Of a DNA stretch of 61,138 bases, positions 1-8,119 are shown one piece after another. Both the position numbers and the translations under genes were made by a program. Origin of the DNA: Nitrospirota bacterium (lineage in GTDB: Bacteria; Nitrospirota; Thermodesulfovibrionia; Thermodesulfovibrionales; UBA1546); the NCBI GenBank assembly GCA_009773185.1, contig WPIF01000016.1:1-61138 (forward strand). The letters run 5' to 3'. The number at the start of each line of letters is the position of its first letter. Within the stretch, counting starts at the first letter, position 1. The notes beneath the pieces are model-generated. The model saw nothing but the letters and a program-made list of their open reading frames with translations. It had not been told where the DNA came from and did no database searches.

Positions 1-173
1 CAGGGTGAAATGTCGTTTCCGTCAGAAACTTAGACATTATAACTCGACAGGTGCCTTCTCTTTTACTGTTTATCAGACTGCTTATCAGGAAATATAGGTT
101 GGACACTTAAAGATGCAAAATGGGCTTGCGTACTGTTATAATACCGTTAGATTTCATTGCGGCAAGGCACAAG

Positions 174-2894
174 ATGAAAGACGAGTCCAGAACAAAAGAA
201 CAACTCATAAATGAACTAAAAGAACTGCGCCGTAAAATTGCCCGATTAGAAACCTCAGAAGCAGAACTCAAACAAGCGGCAAAAACGTCTTTATTGGATG
301 ATAAGTCCCACACGGAAGCAATCCTCGCAGCTATAGGAGACGGCATCAGCATCCAGGCTGTCAACTACAGAATACTGTATCAAAATCAGACACATAAAGA
401 CCTGTTTGGCGACCATGTGGGAGAGTTCTGCTATACGGCATACAGGGAAAGAAAGGATGTCTGCGAAGAGTGTCCGATTGCCATGTGTTTCAAGGACGGC
501 AGGATTCATAAAGTTGAAAGAAATTTGATTTCTGATACGGGGATATTGCATATTGCAGTTACAGCATCACCGTTAAGAAATTCAAAAGGTGAAATCATAG
601 CAGGCATTGAAGTTACCAGGGATATTACCAAACGAAAGATGGCAGAGAAGGAGTTGGACCTCGAACGACAGCAATTGCTCTCCATATTCGAGAGCATTAA
701 CGAAGTTGTTTATGTCAGTGACCCACACACACATGAGGTGCTGTACACCAATAAGGCCAGCAAAGATTTGTTTGGCAATGTAGTAGGGCAGAAATGCTAT
801 AAGGCTTTTCAGAATCTGGAATCCCCCTGTCCCTTCTGTACAAATAAGCACATTTTTGGTAGAAGTGAGGGGCAGCCGTATATCTGGGAATTTCAGAATA
901 GAATCAATCATCACTGGTTCCGTTGTATAGACAAAGCCATACATTGGCCTGATGGACGTATGGTCCGCTATGAAATGGCTATAGATATTACCGATCGCAA
1001 GCTTTCGGAGGGGGCCCTGGTTGAGAGCGAGAAACGTTACCGGACATTGGCTGAAGCAGCCCATGACATGATTTTTATAATTGACAGCGAAGACAAAGTC
1101 CAATATGCAAACAGTTTTGCAGCACAGAGCCTCGGATACAGTCCGGAAGATATTATCGGAACACCACGGGAAACACTGTTTCCGGCCGACACAACTTCCC
1201 GGCAGAGGTCTTTTTTACAAAAAGTTTTTAAAAACGGGGCACCCCTCTATTCTGAAAGTGAAACCCAGTTCAAGAACCACAAGCTATGGATTGGTACAAT
1301 GCTGGTACCCATCAAAGATGAAGGCGGAGAGGTCAACTCTGTTCTTGGTATCTCACGTGACATTACAGAGACTAAAAAAGCAGAGGAGGCTATTAAAAAA
1401 TCCGAAGAAAAATACCGGATGCTGATAGAAAATATCCAGGATGGCGTATTTATTATTCAGGATGCGAAGATCAAATTCTTGAACGAGGCATTTGCAAAAA
1501 TAATTGGCTATACAGCAGAGGAACTTGTCGGGATAGATATACAGAAACTCATAGCGCCTGAGGATTTAGATATAGTCATGGACCGCTATCAACAGAGGCT
1601 GGCAGGTAGAGATGTCCCCAAGGAATATGAATTTCTGATGCTGCACAAAGACGGGGTCACAAGGGTTATTGTCAATATGCTTGTCGGCCTTGTTGATTAT
1701 CAGGGCAGAACAGCAAGCATGGGCACTGTCAAGGACGTCACAGAACATAAAAAGATGGAAGCAGAACTTCAGAAAGCACAGAAACTGGAATCCCTCGGGA
1801 TTCTGGCAGGCGGGATTGCACATGATTTTAATAATATTTTAACCGCTATCACCGGCAATATCTCATTGGCAAAAATGTATGCACAACCCGGGTTAGAGGT
1901 CTTTGATATATTAACAGAGGCTGAAAAAGCCTCCCTTCGCGCAAAAAATCTGACAACACAATTGCTGACCTTTTCAAAAGGCGGCATACCAGTTAAAAGG
2001 TTAAGCTCTATACCAAAACTGATTAAAGATTCTTGCAGTTTTGCCTTAAGCGGCTCCAAGATTAAATGTGAGATTTCATCACCTGACAACCTCTGGCCGG
2101 TTGAAATAGATGAAGGACAGATAAGCCAGGTCATCCATCATATGATTATCAATGCACAGCAGGCAATGCCGGAAGGCGGGATAATCAGGGTAAAGGCTGA
2201 AAATATTACTGCAGATGCAGAACATCCATTGCCGCTGAAAGGCGGAAAATATCTGAAGATATCCATCAAAGATCATGGTATTGGGATATCGGAAGAACAT
2301 CTCGCTAAAATATTCGACCCGTATTTCACAACAAAACAGGAAGGAAGCGGACTCGGGCTCGCATCCGCTTATTCTATTATTAAAAAACACGATGGGCATA
2401 TTACAGCAGAATCCAAATTGGGAGAAGGAACAACTTTCTATATCTACCTCCCGGCTTCAGAGAAAAAAATTCCGATAGTTAAGGATACAGGGATATCTTC
2501 TGCAAGCAGAGGAAAAGGAAAGGTCCTTGTGATGGATGACGATGACACAGTCAGGCTTGTTGTGGGCCGCATGCTGGGCCAATGCGGGTATGAGGCAGAA
2601 TTTGCAGAAGACGGGGACAAGGCAATTGACCTTTACAAAAAGGCAAAAGCAACCGGCCAGCCCTTTGATGCCGTTATCATGGATTTAATTATTCCTGCTG
2701 GCATGGGAGGCAAAGAGGCCATTAAGAGGCTGATTGAGATTGACCCGGATATCAGGGCCATTGTTTCAAGCGGCTATTCTGACGATCCTGTACTGTCAAA
2801 CTTTAAAGAATACGGGTTCAAGGATGCCATGGCCAAACCATATGAAATAGCTGAGCTGCGCCAGATGCTGCATAAGGTAATTTCAGGTATATAA
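174..2894 (+). CDS. PAS-rich hybrid sensor histidine kinase with receiver domain
   Basis: Cytoplasmic two-component sensor of 906 residues with no obvious membrane segment. In order: a short coiled coil (about 1-40), four PAS-type domains (about 45-165, 170-280, 285-405, 410-525), a HisKA box with phosphoacceptor His550 in AGGIAHDFNNIL, an HATPase domain (about 650-765, with GIGISEEH and GSGLGLAS) and a C-terminal receiver (about 780-900) with acceptor Asp837 in VIMDLIIP. The first two PAS domains carry Cys-rich stretches (CEECPIAMC and CPFCTNKH) that may bind metal or sense redox state. I chose ATG 174 because it opens directly into the usual MKDESRTKEQL coiled coil; an in-frame ATG at 120 has no ribosome site. 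The signal is unknown. No separate response regulator lies nearby. Nothing is recognised in bases 1-173. Confidence 0.9.
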   Translation: MKDESRTKEQLINELKELRRKIARLETSEAELKQAAKTSLLDDKSHTEAILAAIGDGISIQAVNYRILYQNQTHKDLFGDHVGEFCYTAYRERKDVCEECPIAMCFKDGRIHKVERNLISDTGILHIAVTASPLRNSKGEIIAGIEVTRDITKRKMAEKELDLERQQLLSIFESINEVVYVSDPHTHEVLYTNKASKDLFGNVVGQKCYKAFQNLESPCPFCTNKHIFGRSEGQPYIWEFQNRINHHWFRCIDKAIHWPDGRMVRYEMAIDITDRKLSEGALVESEKRYRTLAEAAHDMIFIIDSEDKVQYANSFAAQSLGYSPEDIIGTPRETLFPADTTSRQRSFLQKVFKNGAPLYSESETQFKNHKLWIGTMLVPIKDEGGEVNSVLGISRDITETKKAEEAIKKSEEKYRMLIENIQDGVFIIQDAKIKFLNEAFAKIIGYTAEELVGIDIQKLIAPEDLDIVMDRYQQRLAGRDVPKEYEFLMLHKDGVTRVIVNMLVGLVDYQGRTASMGTVKDVTEHKKMEAELQKAQKLESLGILAGGIAHDFNNILTAITGNISLAKMYAQPGLEVFDILTEAEKASLRAKNLTTQLLTFSKGGIPVKRLSSIPKLIKDSCSFALSGSKIKCEISSPDNLWPVEIDEGQISQVIHHMIINAQQAMPEGGIIRVKAENITADAEHPLPLKGGKYLKISIKDHGIGISEEHLAKIFDPYFTTKQEGSGLGLASAYSIIKKHDGHITAESKLGEGTTFYIYLPASEKKIPIVKDTGISSASRGKGKVLVMDDDDTVRLVVGRMLGQCGYEAEFAEDGDKAIDLYKKAKATGQPFDAVIMDLIIPAGMGGKEAIKRLIEIDPDIRAIVSSGYSDDPVLSNFKEYGFKDAMAKPYEIAELRQMLHKVISGI

Positions 2895-2913
2895 CCCTTG
2901 TCGCAAAGAGATT

Positions 2914-2942
2914 AAGAAAAAACTGGCGGAGGGGGTGAGATT
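2914..2942 (-). repeat. Displaced tRNA-Ser 3'-end copy (att-like left end of mini-island)
   Basis: These 29 bases match 4673-4701 with one difference (C2923 against A4682). They reproduce the T-arm 3' strand, acceptor strand and CCA of the tRNA-Ser at 4683-4772, plus its A-rich trailer, in the same orientation. A tRNA 3' end duplicated some 1.76 kb downstream of the intact tRNA is the usual footprint of site-specific integration. No integrase gene lies between the copies. Confidence 0.7.
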
Positions 2943-2974
2943 TCCGCCTCGGCGGATTCGCCGGGGAGAACGAA

Positions 2975-3166
2975 CTAGTCTTTCCAGTGCTTTTTGGCTC
3001 TTTTGAATATCTCATCAATGGTCTGTTTTCCATAAAGCCGTTTGGAGATTTCTACATAATCGGTTGGTTCACGGTGAAAGCGCGTAAGAAATTTAAGGGC
3101 AGCAGCAGGCCCAAGGGTTTTATTCAATGCCTCGATCCCTTTAAATTTTATCTCTGTATCATCCAT
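2975..3166 (-). CDS. Small conserved protein paired with YgiT-type protein (antitoxin-like)
   Basis: A 63-residue protein starting at ATG 3166 (MDDTEIKFKG) and lying 22 bases after the YgiT-type gene on the same strand. It is helical and charged, with the motifs GIEALNKTLGPAAALKFL and YGKQTIDEIF. I recall similar short proteins next to toxin-antitoxin-like genes in anaerobes, but cannot assign a function. A longer in-frame extension upstream (to 3274) runs into the preceding gene and lacks a ribosome site. It may be the second member of a small toxin-antitoxin-like pair; this is inference from size and context. Confidence 0.6.
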   Translation of the reverse strand: MDDTEIKFKGIEALNKTLGPAAALKFLTRFHREPTDYVEISKRLYGKQTIDEIFKRAKKHWKD

Positions 3167-3188
3167 TGTCTTTAACTTTTTTTTGCCC

Positions 3189-3443
3189 TTATGCAGCTTC
3201 GTAGTGAACAACAGACATCTCAGAATGCAGTTCTTCGAGTTTATCGAGAACAGATTCAACCTTATCAACAACACCGCTTTTCATATATGCCTCGCTACAT
3301 TCTGAACAAATTTCAGCCGGAACATCTCTAATAACGATGACTCTTTCACCAATAAGAAATGGGATTGTGGTATTCCCGTCTCTCAACTCACCGCCACATA
3401 AAGGGCATCTTTTAATTTTGACCTTTTCTTGTTCTCCAGTCAT
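3189..3443 (-). CDS. YgiT-type zinc-finger protein (MqsA N-domain-like)
   Basis: An 84-residue protein with two CxxC pairs, RCPLCGG near residue 11 and EICSECSEAYM about 35 residues later. This is the zinc-binding N-terminal domain of MqsA/YgiT-type antitoxins. It lacks the C-terminal helix-turn-helix of full MqsA. The start is ATG 3443 because AGGTGG lies 5 bases upstream; an earlier in-frame TTG at 3458 precedes that ribosome site. It is followed by a 63-residue partner. Such YgiT-type proteins often pair with a small toxin, so a toxin-antitoxin role is likely but unproven. It lies inside the tRNA-Ser-bounded mini-island. The 246 bases upstream, to 3689, show nothing recognisable. Confidence 0.75.
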   Translation of the reverse strand: MTGEQEKVKIKRCPLCGGELRDGNTTIPFLIGERVIVIRDVPAEICSECSEAYMKSGVVDKVESVLDKLEELHSEMSVVHYEAA

Positions 3444-3689
3444 TTTCCCACCTCTCAATTTTCCCCTCTGCTATTTATGTGTTAATACTATTAGGAGAGG
3501 CTAAAAATGTCAAGATTTTTTGAAAATTGCGAGGGTAAATTTAACAGTCAAGACATTTACAGAACTATTCAGAGGAAATTATGATTTAGTTCATTTGCTT
3601 CCTGTCATGAATTTTGATAAATTATGGCAGCTATCAGCCCCCGTTTTAGTGATTTGCTAGACGGCTTTTGCTTTTAATGGCCGCTCTCC

Positions 3690-4283
3690 CTATTTTGATA
3701 TTTTTTGTTTAACAATAATAGAGGATCCGGTAGCTTCTTTTATTTCGTGAAGATAATTATTAGCACGTTCTTTTGACGTAAGATTTTTCGATTGTTCCTG
3801 CCATGTTCCACCAATCTCTTCAGCTAACTTAGGTCCAACACAATCCGCTTCCGCAACAACAGCACGAATAGAATTTTTGAGGTTCTGTAGATTTTTTTTA
3901 GGAATAGTTTCCTTACTTAAGAGCGCTTGTCGAAGTTCCTTGGCGTTAGATATCCCAACCCCAAGTGAATCATAAAGCCCGTGCAGTTCCCTCACTAAAG
4001 CATCGTTGCCAGCAAAAATCTCTGGGAGGCGATCCTTATATTTCAGTTCTACATTACAGGTAACGTGCCAGTTTTGCTGGTCGCATGCAAGGACATTATC
4101 CAACCTGTTGCGGGCATTTTGTATCTCGGCAAGAACTGCAAATCGATATGATTTTTTAGCAATGCACCCTTGGTAAGTAAGACATAATGTAAACACACCA
4201 ACAGCAACACTAAGAAGCACAAAAACACCGAACTTCCCCACAAATACTCTTTCTAGACAACTAAGCATATTCTTTTTATTCAT
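3690..4283 (-). CDS. Hypothetical single-pass membrane protein
   Basis: A 197-residue protein not recognised as a family. It has one N-terminal hydrophobic segment (about 15-35, FGVFVLLSVAVGVFTL) followed by a hydrophilic, helical region with three cysteines, so it is probably anchored in the inner membrane with an outward or periplasmic domain. ATG 4283 is taken as start; a GTG at 4298 is also in frame and neither has a clear ribosome site. Composition is AT-rich compared with the rnf and lpx genes. It lies inside the mini-island next to tRNA-Ser, which fits acquisition by transfer. Confidence 0.55.
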   Translation of the reverse strand: MNKKNMLSCLERVFVGKFGVFVLLSVAVGVFTLCLTYQGCIAKKSYRFAVLAEIQNARNRLDNVLACDQQNWHVTCNVELKYKDRLPEIFAGNDALVRELHGLYDSLGVGISNAKELRQALLSKETIPKKNLQNLKNSIRAVVAEADCVGPKLAEEIGGTWQEQSKNLTSKERANNYLHEIKEATGSSIIVKQKISK

Positions 4284-4332
4284 AAAAAAAATTAACACAT
4301 TAATTTAAGTAAAATCAATAAGAAAGGTACTG

Positions 4333-4473
4333 CTAAAGTTCTTGATAAGACTTTATGTTTTCCTTAACGTGACTTCTCTTAATATTTAACGCCTCATAGT
4401 AATGAATCTGGAGCCATCTCTTAGGTATTTTATAAAGCCCTTGATCATTCTTACTTGCCGATTTCCAATCCAT
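4333..4473 (-). CDS. Small hypothetical protein (46 aa)
   Basis: A short reading frame beginning MDWKSASKND and ending at 4333. The case rests on a strong ribosome site: GGAGAGGAGGT lies just upstream of ATG 4473 on the minus strand. The protein is basic with aromatic residues and matches no family I know. It sits between tRNA-Ser and the membrane protein at 3690-4283, in the mini-island. It could be a leader or cargo peptide; coding status is uncertain. Confidence 0.4.
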   Translation of the reverse strand: MDWKSASKNDQGLYKIPKRWLQIHYYEALNIKRSHVKENIKSYQEL

Positions 4474-4672
4474 GTATCTAACCTCCTCTCCTAAAAAATT
4501 TTTTACTGAAGCATCCACTTCTACCTGTACTATGCACCATTATATCAGGTTTTGAAGATGTTCAGTTCAGGAAGAAAATTTAATCAACAAAACATCCTTT
4601 TTAAAATGATTCTGTTCACGGTTTGTTCACGGTTATTATGTAAAGTATTTGAAACAAGAATATTGATTTAAA

Positions 4673-4701
4673 AAGAAAAAAATGGCGGAGGGGGTGAGAT
4701 T
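4673..4701 (-). repeat. tRNA-Ser 3'-end copy of 29-bp direct repeat (att-like right end)
   Basis: This is the intact-tRNA side of the 29-bp direct repeat, overlapping the T-arm, acceptor stem, discriminator and CCA of tRNA-Ser. Its partner is 2914-2942. The bracketed segment carries only small genes of unknown or toxin-antitoxin-like type. Confidence 0.7.
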
Positions 4702-4772
4702 CGAACTCACGGTAGAGTTACCCCTACAACGATTTTCAAGACCGTCGCCTTCAACCGCTCGGCCACCCCTCC
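4683..4772 (-). tRNA. tRNA-Ser (anticodon UGA)
   Basis: Read on the minus strand, GGAGGGG at 4772 pairs with the 3' acceptor strand CCCCTCC, followed by discriminator G and an encoded CCA ending at 4683. The anticodon loop CTTGAAA gives anticodon TGA. The long variable arm typical of class II tRNA-Ser is present, and length is 90 nt with CCA. The 3' end is duplicated at 2914-2942. Confidence 0.95.
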
Positions 4773-4882
4773 AAATAGCGCCATAGTGCAGAAGAGCAGA
4801 AGCACCATAGTTAAATCAGAGTATTAATAATATCAAAAGACGGGATTTTAAGACAAGCCCTTTCAGCGTGGAAGGCCAATAT

Positions 4883-4922
4883 CATAAAAAATAAGAAGCG
4901 CAGATTTTAACTCTGCGCTTCT
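4883..4922 (-). terminator. Rho-independent terminator of the rnf operon
   Basis: An 11-bp perfect stem (AGAAGCGCAGA / TCTGCGCTTCT) with a 7-base loop. On the minus strand it is followed by TTATTTTTTA. It lies 39 bases past the rnfB stop codon. Confidence 0.85.
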
Positions 4923-4960
4923 ATGCTTTGGCACTTTTGAACTAAGAGACTATGGTTCTA

Positions 4961-6145
4961 TTACGCTGCTTCGGCTTTTTTCTTCTTTTTCTCAGCAGCA
5001 GCCGCAAAAACTTCCTGTGCATTGAATGTGCCGTCTATTGACTGAACAGGACACTTTGCAGTGCATATACCACAGCCAATGCATTTATTTTTATCAATAG
5101 CATGCTTTTTCTTTAGCTCGCCTGATGGCGCATTGACAGGGCATACCTTTGCGCATATCTGGCATCCGATGCAGTTATCCAGAACAACCGCCTTTGACCT
5201 GTGAGGTATGAAATCAGTGATTGCCTTTGTAGGGCACTTTGTTACGCAAAGCCCGCATACCCTGCATTTATTAATGTCTATCTTCGAAAAATTATTCACA
5301 ACAGCAGGGGCATCAAAGGGACAAGTCTTCACGCATATCCCGCATCCGGTGCATCCGACCTGGCAGTTCTTCCTTGTGTCTCCGCCCTTGTCCTTTGAAT
5401 GGCATGTAACAAGGACCTGCTTTGATGCAGGAAGCACTTCTATGACCTTCACAGGACATGCTGCCTCGCATTTTCTGCAGCCTGTGCATTTCGTTATATC
5501 AACAAATGGGAGGTGGTCCTCTGTCATTGTTATTGCGCCAAAAGGACATACCCTTGAGCATGTGCCGTAACCTAAACAGCCGTATCTGCAAGACTTGTCC
5601 CCGCCTCCAGCAAGTATTGCAGCCCTGCAGTCCTGAACACCCTCATATTTGAATCTCTTTGTTGCTTTTGACCAGCCGCCCTGACACATTATCCTTGCAA
5701 ATTGAGGCTCCATTGCTGCTGCTGCCTTGCCTGTTATCCTTGCAACTGCCTCTGCGCCTTTTGCTCCGGCAGGAATACAAAGACTGGGCGAGACATCAGG
5801 GTTCTTAACAACTGCCTCCGCATACTGCTCGCAGCCTGCATATCCGCACGCACCGCAATGAGCGTGTGCAAGGACATCCAGCACCTGCTCTACCCTTGGG
5901 TCAACCTGGACAGCGAATTTCTTTGCTGCAAAGGCAAGGCCAAGGCCAAATACAACAGCAAGCCCTGCCAGGAAGACCAGTGTCCACTTAATCAGAGGAA
6001 CAATGTCAACCTTCTCCCTTGCCTCAACCCCGCCGCCGACGCCGGCATAAACAACAGCGCCAAAGTGCCAAAGTATCAAAGTACAAAGGAGCAGAAGCGC
6101 CAAAATTATTATATTTTTCTTCTTTATAAGCAGTTTTCTAAACAT
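4961..6145 (-). CDS. rnfB: Electron transport complex subunit RnfB, extended polyferredoxin form
   Basis: Membrane-anchored Fe-S subunit of the Rnf complex (ferredoxin:NAD oxidoreductase coupled to ion translocation). Length is 394 residues, longer than compact RnfB proteins. Two hydrophobic segments (about 12-34 and 50-72) are followed by the RnfB four-Cys motif CGACGYAGCEQY (near 97-108) and then a long run of [4Fe-4S] ferredoxin motifs (CTGCRKCEAACP, CTGCGICVKTCP, CRVCGLCVTKCP, CIGCQICAKVCP, CIGCGICTAKCP). Classical RnfB has one N-terminal anchor; the extra first segment here is encoded largely by a short-period repeat at 6055-6110. The C-terminus is Lys-rich (AAAEKKKKKAEAA). Last gene of rnfCDGEAB, ending just before a terminator. 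Confidence 0.93.
   Translation of the reverse strand: MFRKLLIKKKNIIILALLLLCTLILWHFGAVVYAGVGGGVEAREKVDIVPLIKWTLVFLAGLAVVFGLGLAFAAKKFAVQVDPRVEQVLDVLAHAHCGACGYAGCEQYAEAVVKNPDVSPSLCIPAGAKGAEAVARITGKAAAAMEPQFARIMCQGGWSKATKRFKYEGVQDCRAAILAGGGDKSCRYGCLGYGTCSRVCPFGAITMTEDHLPFVDITKCTGCRKCEAACPVKVIEVLPASKQVLVTCHSKDKGGDTRKNCQVGCTGCGICVKTCPFDAPAVVNNFSKIDINKCRVCGLCVTKCPTKAITDFIPHRSKAVVLDNCIGCQICAKVCPVNAPSGELKKKHAIDKNKCIGCGICTAKCPVQSIDGTFNAQEVFAAAAEKKKKKAEAA
6055..6110 (-). repeat. Short-period repeat inside the 5' end of rnfB
   Basis: Iterations of a CAAAGT-type unit (GCCAAAGTGCCAAAGTATC and neighbours) followed by GGAGCAGAAGCGCC. A related stretch lies between tRNA-Ser and the rnf terminator at about 4776-4810 (GCCATAGTGCAGAAGAGC), and another inside the moeA-like gene at 43716-43785. 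Here it is translated on the minus strand into a Leu-rich segment that acts as the first membrane helix of RnfB. Confidence 0.6.
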
Positions 6146-6202
6146 CGTTGCTCCTTTAATTTAAAGCTTTAAGCTGTCAGCTATCAGCTTAGGGCTATTT
6201 TA

Positions 6203-6796
6203 TTATAACGTAATCAATCCTGAAAAACCTGTAAATGCCAGCGCTATCAGCCCTGTCACGACAAATGCCATCGGCAGTCCCCTGAAAGGTACAGGCACCT
6301 CGGCAAGCTCGAGTTTTTCGCGGATGCTCGCCATTATTATCAGTGCAAGTGAAAAACCAAGCCCTGAACCCAGGCCGAATGCAAGGCTCTGGATAAAGGT
6401 GTATTTCTCTCCTGCATTAATCAATGGAACCGCAAGTATGATACAGTTTGTTGATATAAGGGCAAGATAGATACCCAGCTTGTAATAAAGCCCCGGCGAT
6501 ATCTTTTTCATTATTGTATCCGAGGCCTGAACAAGGCCGGCTATAATTCCGATGAACACGATGATCTCCAGAAATGTAATCTCGAGCGGGACCAGGACTT
6601 TGGTAAAGATAACCCAACTGGCTGCCGCGCTTATCATCATAACTGAAGTAAAGGTGATGCTCATTCCCACTGCAGTTTCCATTTTTTTGGAAACACCAAA
6701 GAATATGCAGAGGCCGAGAAACCTTGTGAAGACAAAATTATTTATTAATGAAGCTGATATTATCAGTTCAAAAAGTTTTATGAATTCATTTCCCAT
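6203..6796 (-). CDS. rnfA: Electron transport complex subunit RnfA
   Basis: Integral membrane subunit of Rnf, homologous to NqrE, 197 residues and about six transmembrane helices. Family marks include the N-terminal SASLINNFVFTRFLGLC, the STNCIILAVPLINAG segment and GLGSGLGFSLALIIMA. Together with RnfE it forms the pair of inverted-topology subunits that hold an intramembrane [2Fe-2S] cluster; Cys residues at the expected helix positions are present (GLC and TNC). It lies between rnfE and rnfB. The spacer to rnfB holds a short AGCTTTAAGCTGTCAGC repeat and the spacer to rnfE holds a GATACAAGATGC-type repeat. Confidence 0.95.
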   Translation of the reverse strand: MGNEFIKLFELIISASLINNFVFTRFLGLCIFFGVSKKMETAVGMSITFTSVMMISAAASWVIFTKVLVPLEITFLEIIVFIGIIAGLVQASDTIMKKISPGLYYKLGIYLALISTNCIILAVPLINAGEKYTFIQSLAFGLGSGLGFSLALIIMASIREKLELAEVPVPFRGLPMAFVVTGLIALAFTGFSGLITL

Positions 6797-6807
6797 CTTT
6801 TCCTCCT

Positions 6808-6892
6808 AATTCACGATTCATGATACACGATACAAGATGCACGGCCTTTATTCCTTTTGCCTGTATCATGCATCCTGCATCCTGCATCAAAT
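6808..6892. repeat. Short-period inverted repeat (GATACA/GATGCA family) between rnfE and rnfA
   Basis: The left arm has ATTCATGATACACGATAC and AAGATGCA; the right arm has TGTATCATGCATCCTGC and CATCCTGCATC, so the arms can fold on each other. A second copy of the same units, in opposite orientation, is at 58150-58230, where it forms the 3' end of a radical SAM gene. Confidence 0.7.
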
Positions 6893-6894
6893 TA

Positions 6895-7548
6895 TTAATG
6901 TGTTCCATGCGAGGCCTTTTTCATATATTTGGTATCAAGCCAGTTAAAGGCTGCCATCAATATCCCCACCGCCAGAAAACCTCCTGCAGGCAGGACCATT
7001 ATCAGCAGCGGTTTTGTATTAACGAAGGTAAAAACATGCTGCGTTGCCAACCCTGTAGGAAGGGTCAGCGTACCCTTGCCAACCAACTCTCTGAAGAAGC
7101 TGATTGCTGTAAGCGCAAACAGGAACCCGACACCCATACCGAGGCCATCGGCCATTGACGGCATAATACTGTTCTTGCTTGCAAACATCTCCGCCCTTGC
7201 CAGAATAGATGCAAAAGCAACGATCAGGGCAATATAGAGCCCCACCTTGGCATAAACGTCCGGGACAAAAGCGGCCATCATCATTTGCGTTATCGTGACC
7301 CACCCTGAAATGACAAGCATGAAGATCGGCAGCCTCACTTTGGGCTGGATGACCTTTCTCATCAGGGAGATGGTAATGTTCACCATAGTCTGGACAAACA
7401 GTACTGCCAGTCCCATAAATATCCCGTTCTTCAGATTATTTGTGACAGCTATTGAGGGGCAGAGGCTGAGGGCGAGCTTGAAGATTGTATTCTCTTTAAT
7501 AATCCCGTTTAAAAATAATTCCTTGAGACTAGTGCTGTTGCTGGACAT
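6895..7548 (-). CDS. rnfE: Electron transport complex subunit RnfE
   Basis: Integral membrane Rnf subunit (NqrD homologue), 217 residues with about six helices. Recognisable segments are NPVFKLALSLCPSIAVT-like NTIFKLALSLCPSIA, GLYIALIVAFASILARAE and the C-terminal GGFLAVGILMAAFNW. The conserved cysteine in LCPSIA matches the ligand of the shared intramembrane iron-sulfur site with RnfA. The start ATG 7548 has GGAGG upstream and overlaps the end of rnfG by 20 bases, implying translational coupling. Confidence 0.95.
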   Translation of the reverse strand: MSSNSTSLKELFLNGIIKENTIFKLALSLCPSIAVTNNLKNGIFMGLAVLFVQTMVNITISLMRKVIQPKVRLPIFMLVISGWVTITQMMMAAFVPDVYAKVGLYIALIVAFASILARAEMFASKNSIMPSMADGLGMGVGFLFALTAISFFRELVGKGTLTLPTGLATQHVFTFVNTKPLLIMVLPAGGFLAVGILMAAFNWLDTKYMKKASHGTH

Positions 7549-8119
7549 CAGTATTGCCTCCTTCCTTGACTGTCTTTATCAGAAATGCTACACCGTTCTT
7601 TACTGCATCCTCGGTAACAGCCCTGCTGGAAATGGTAGCACCCGAGATTGCCTGCACGAATTCCGTTGTATCAGTCTTAAGGACCTTAAGATGTTCCAGA
7701 TCCTTGCCTTTAAACCTGTTTTTAAAATCATCCGTCTCTATCTCGTCCCCTAATCCCGGCGTCTCCCCGTGTGCAAGGATATTTATCTTCTGAACTCTGA
7801 AATCCTTGTCAACCGCGACAAAGGTATTAATGTAGCTTGAGTATCCTTTACCGAAAGACTGGATAATATATCCGATTGTATCGCCGCCTTTTTTTGAAAC
7901 AAAATATTTTGCGTGCTTGTCGTGAATTGACCAATCTCCTAATTTTATGCTGTCATCCGCCTCAGGCATAAGCTCTTTTAAAGCCTTTTTTTCGGCCTCT
8001 TCGTTGTTCTTGTATATTTTCGGTGACGCTTTTGCAAATACAAAGGCAAGGATGAGCCCGCCTATGAGATATACAATAACAAGGTTCAGGGTTACCTTTA
8101 TAATATCCTTGCCTGTCAT
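7529..8119 (-). CDS. rnfG: Electron transport complex subunit RnfG (covalent FMN)
   Basis: Periplasmic flavoprotein subunit of Rnf, 196 residues. It has one N-terminal membrane anchor (about 8-30) and an FMN-binding domain ending in SGATISS, where Thr162 is the expected site of covalent FMN attachment by ApbE. The gene overlaps rnfD by four bases upstream and rnfE by 20 bases downstream. No apbE gene is seen in the window, so flavinylation must come from elsewhere. Confidence 0.95.
   Translation of the reverse strand: MTGKDIIKVTLNLVIVYLIGGLILAFVFAKASPKIYKNNEEAEKKALKELMPEADDSIKLGDWSIHDKHAKYFVSKKGGDTIGYIIQSFGKGYSSYINTFVAVDKDFRVQKINILAHGETPGLGDEIETDDFKNRFKGKDLEHLKVLKTDTTEFVQAISGATISSRAVTEDAVKNGVAFLIKTVKEGGNTDVQQQH

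Noticed and set aside
2914-2942. A second tRNA-Ser gene
   Set aside because: Only the last 20 or so bases of the tRNA are present; it is a displaced fragment.
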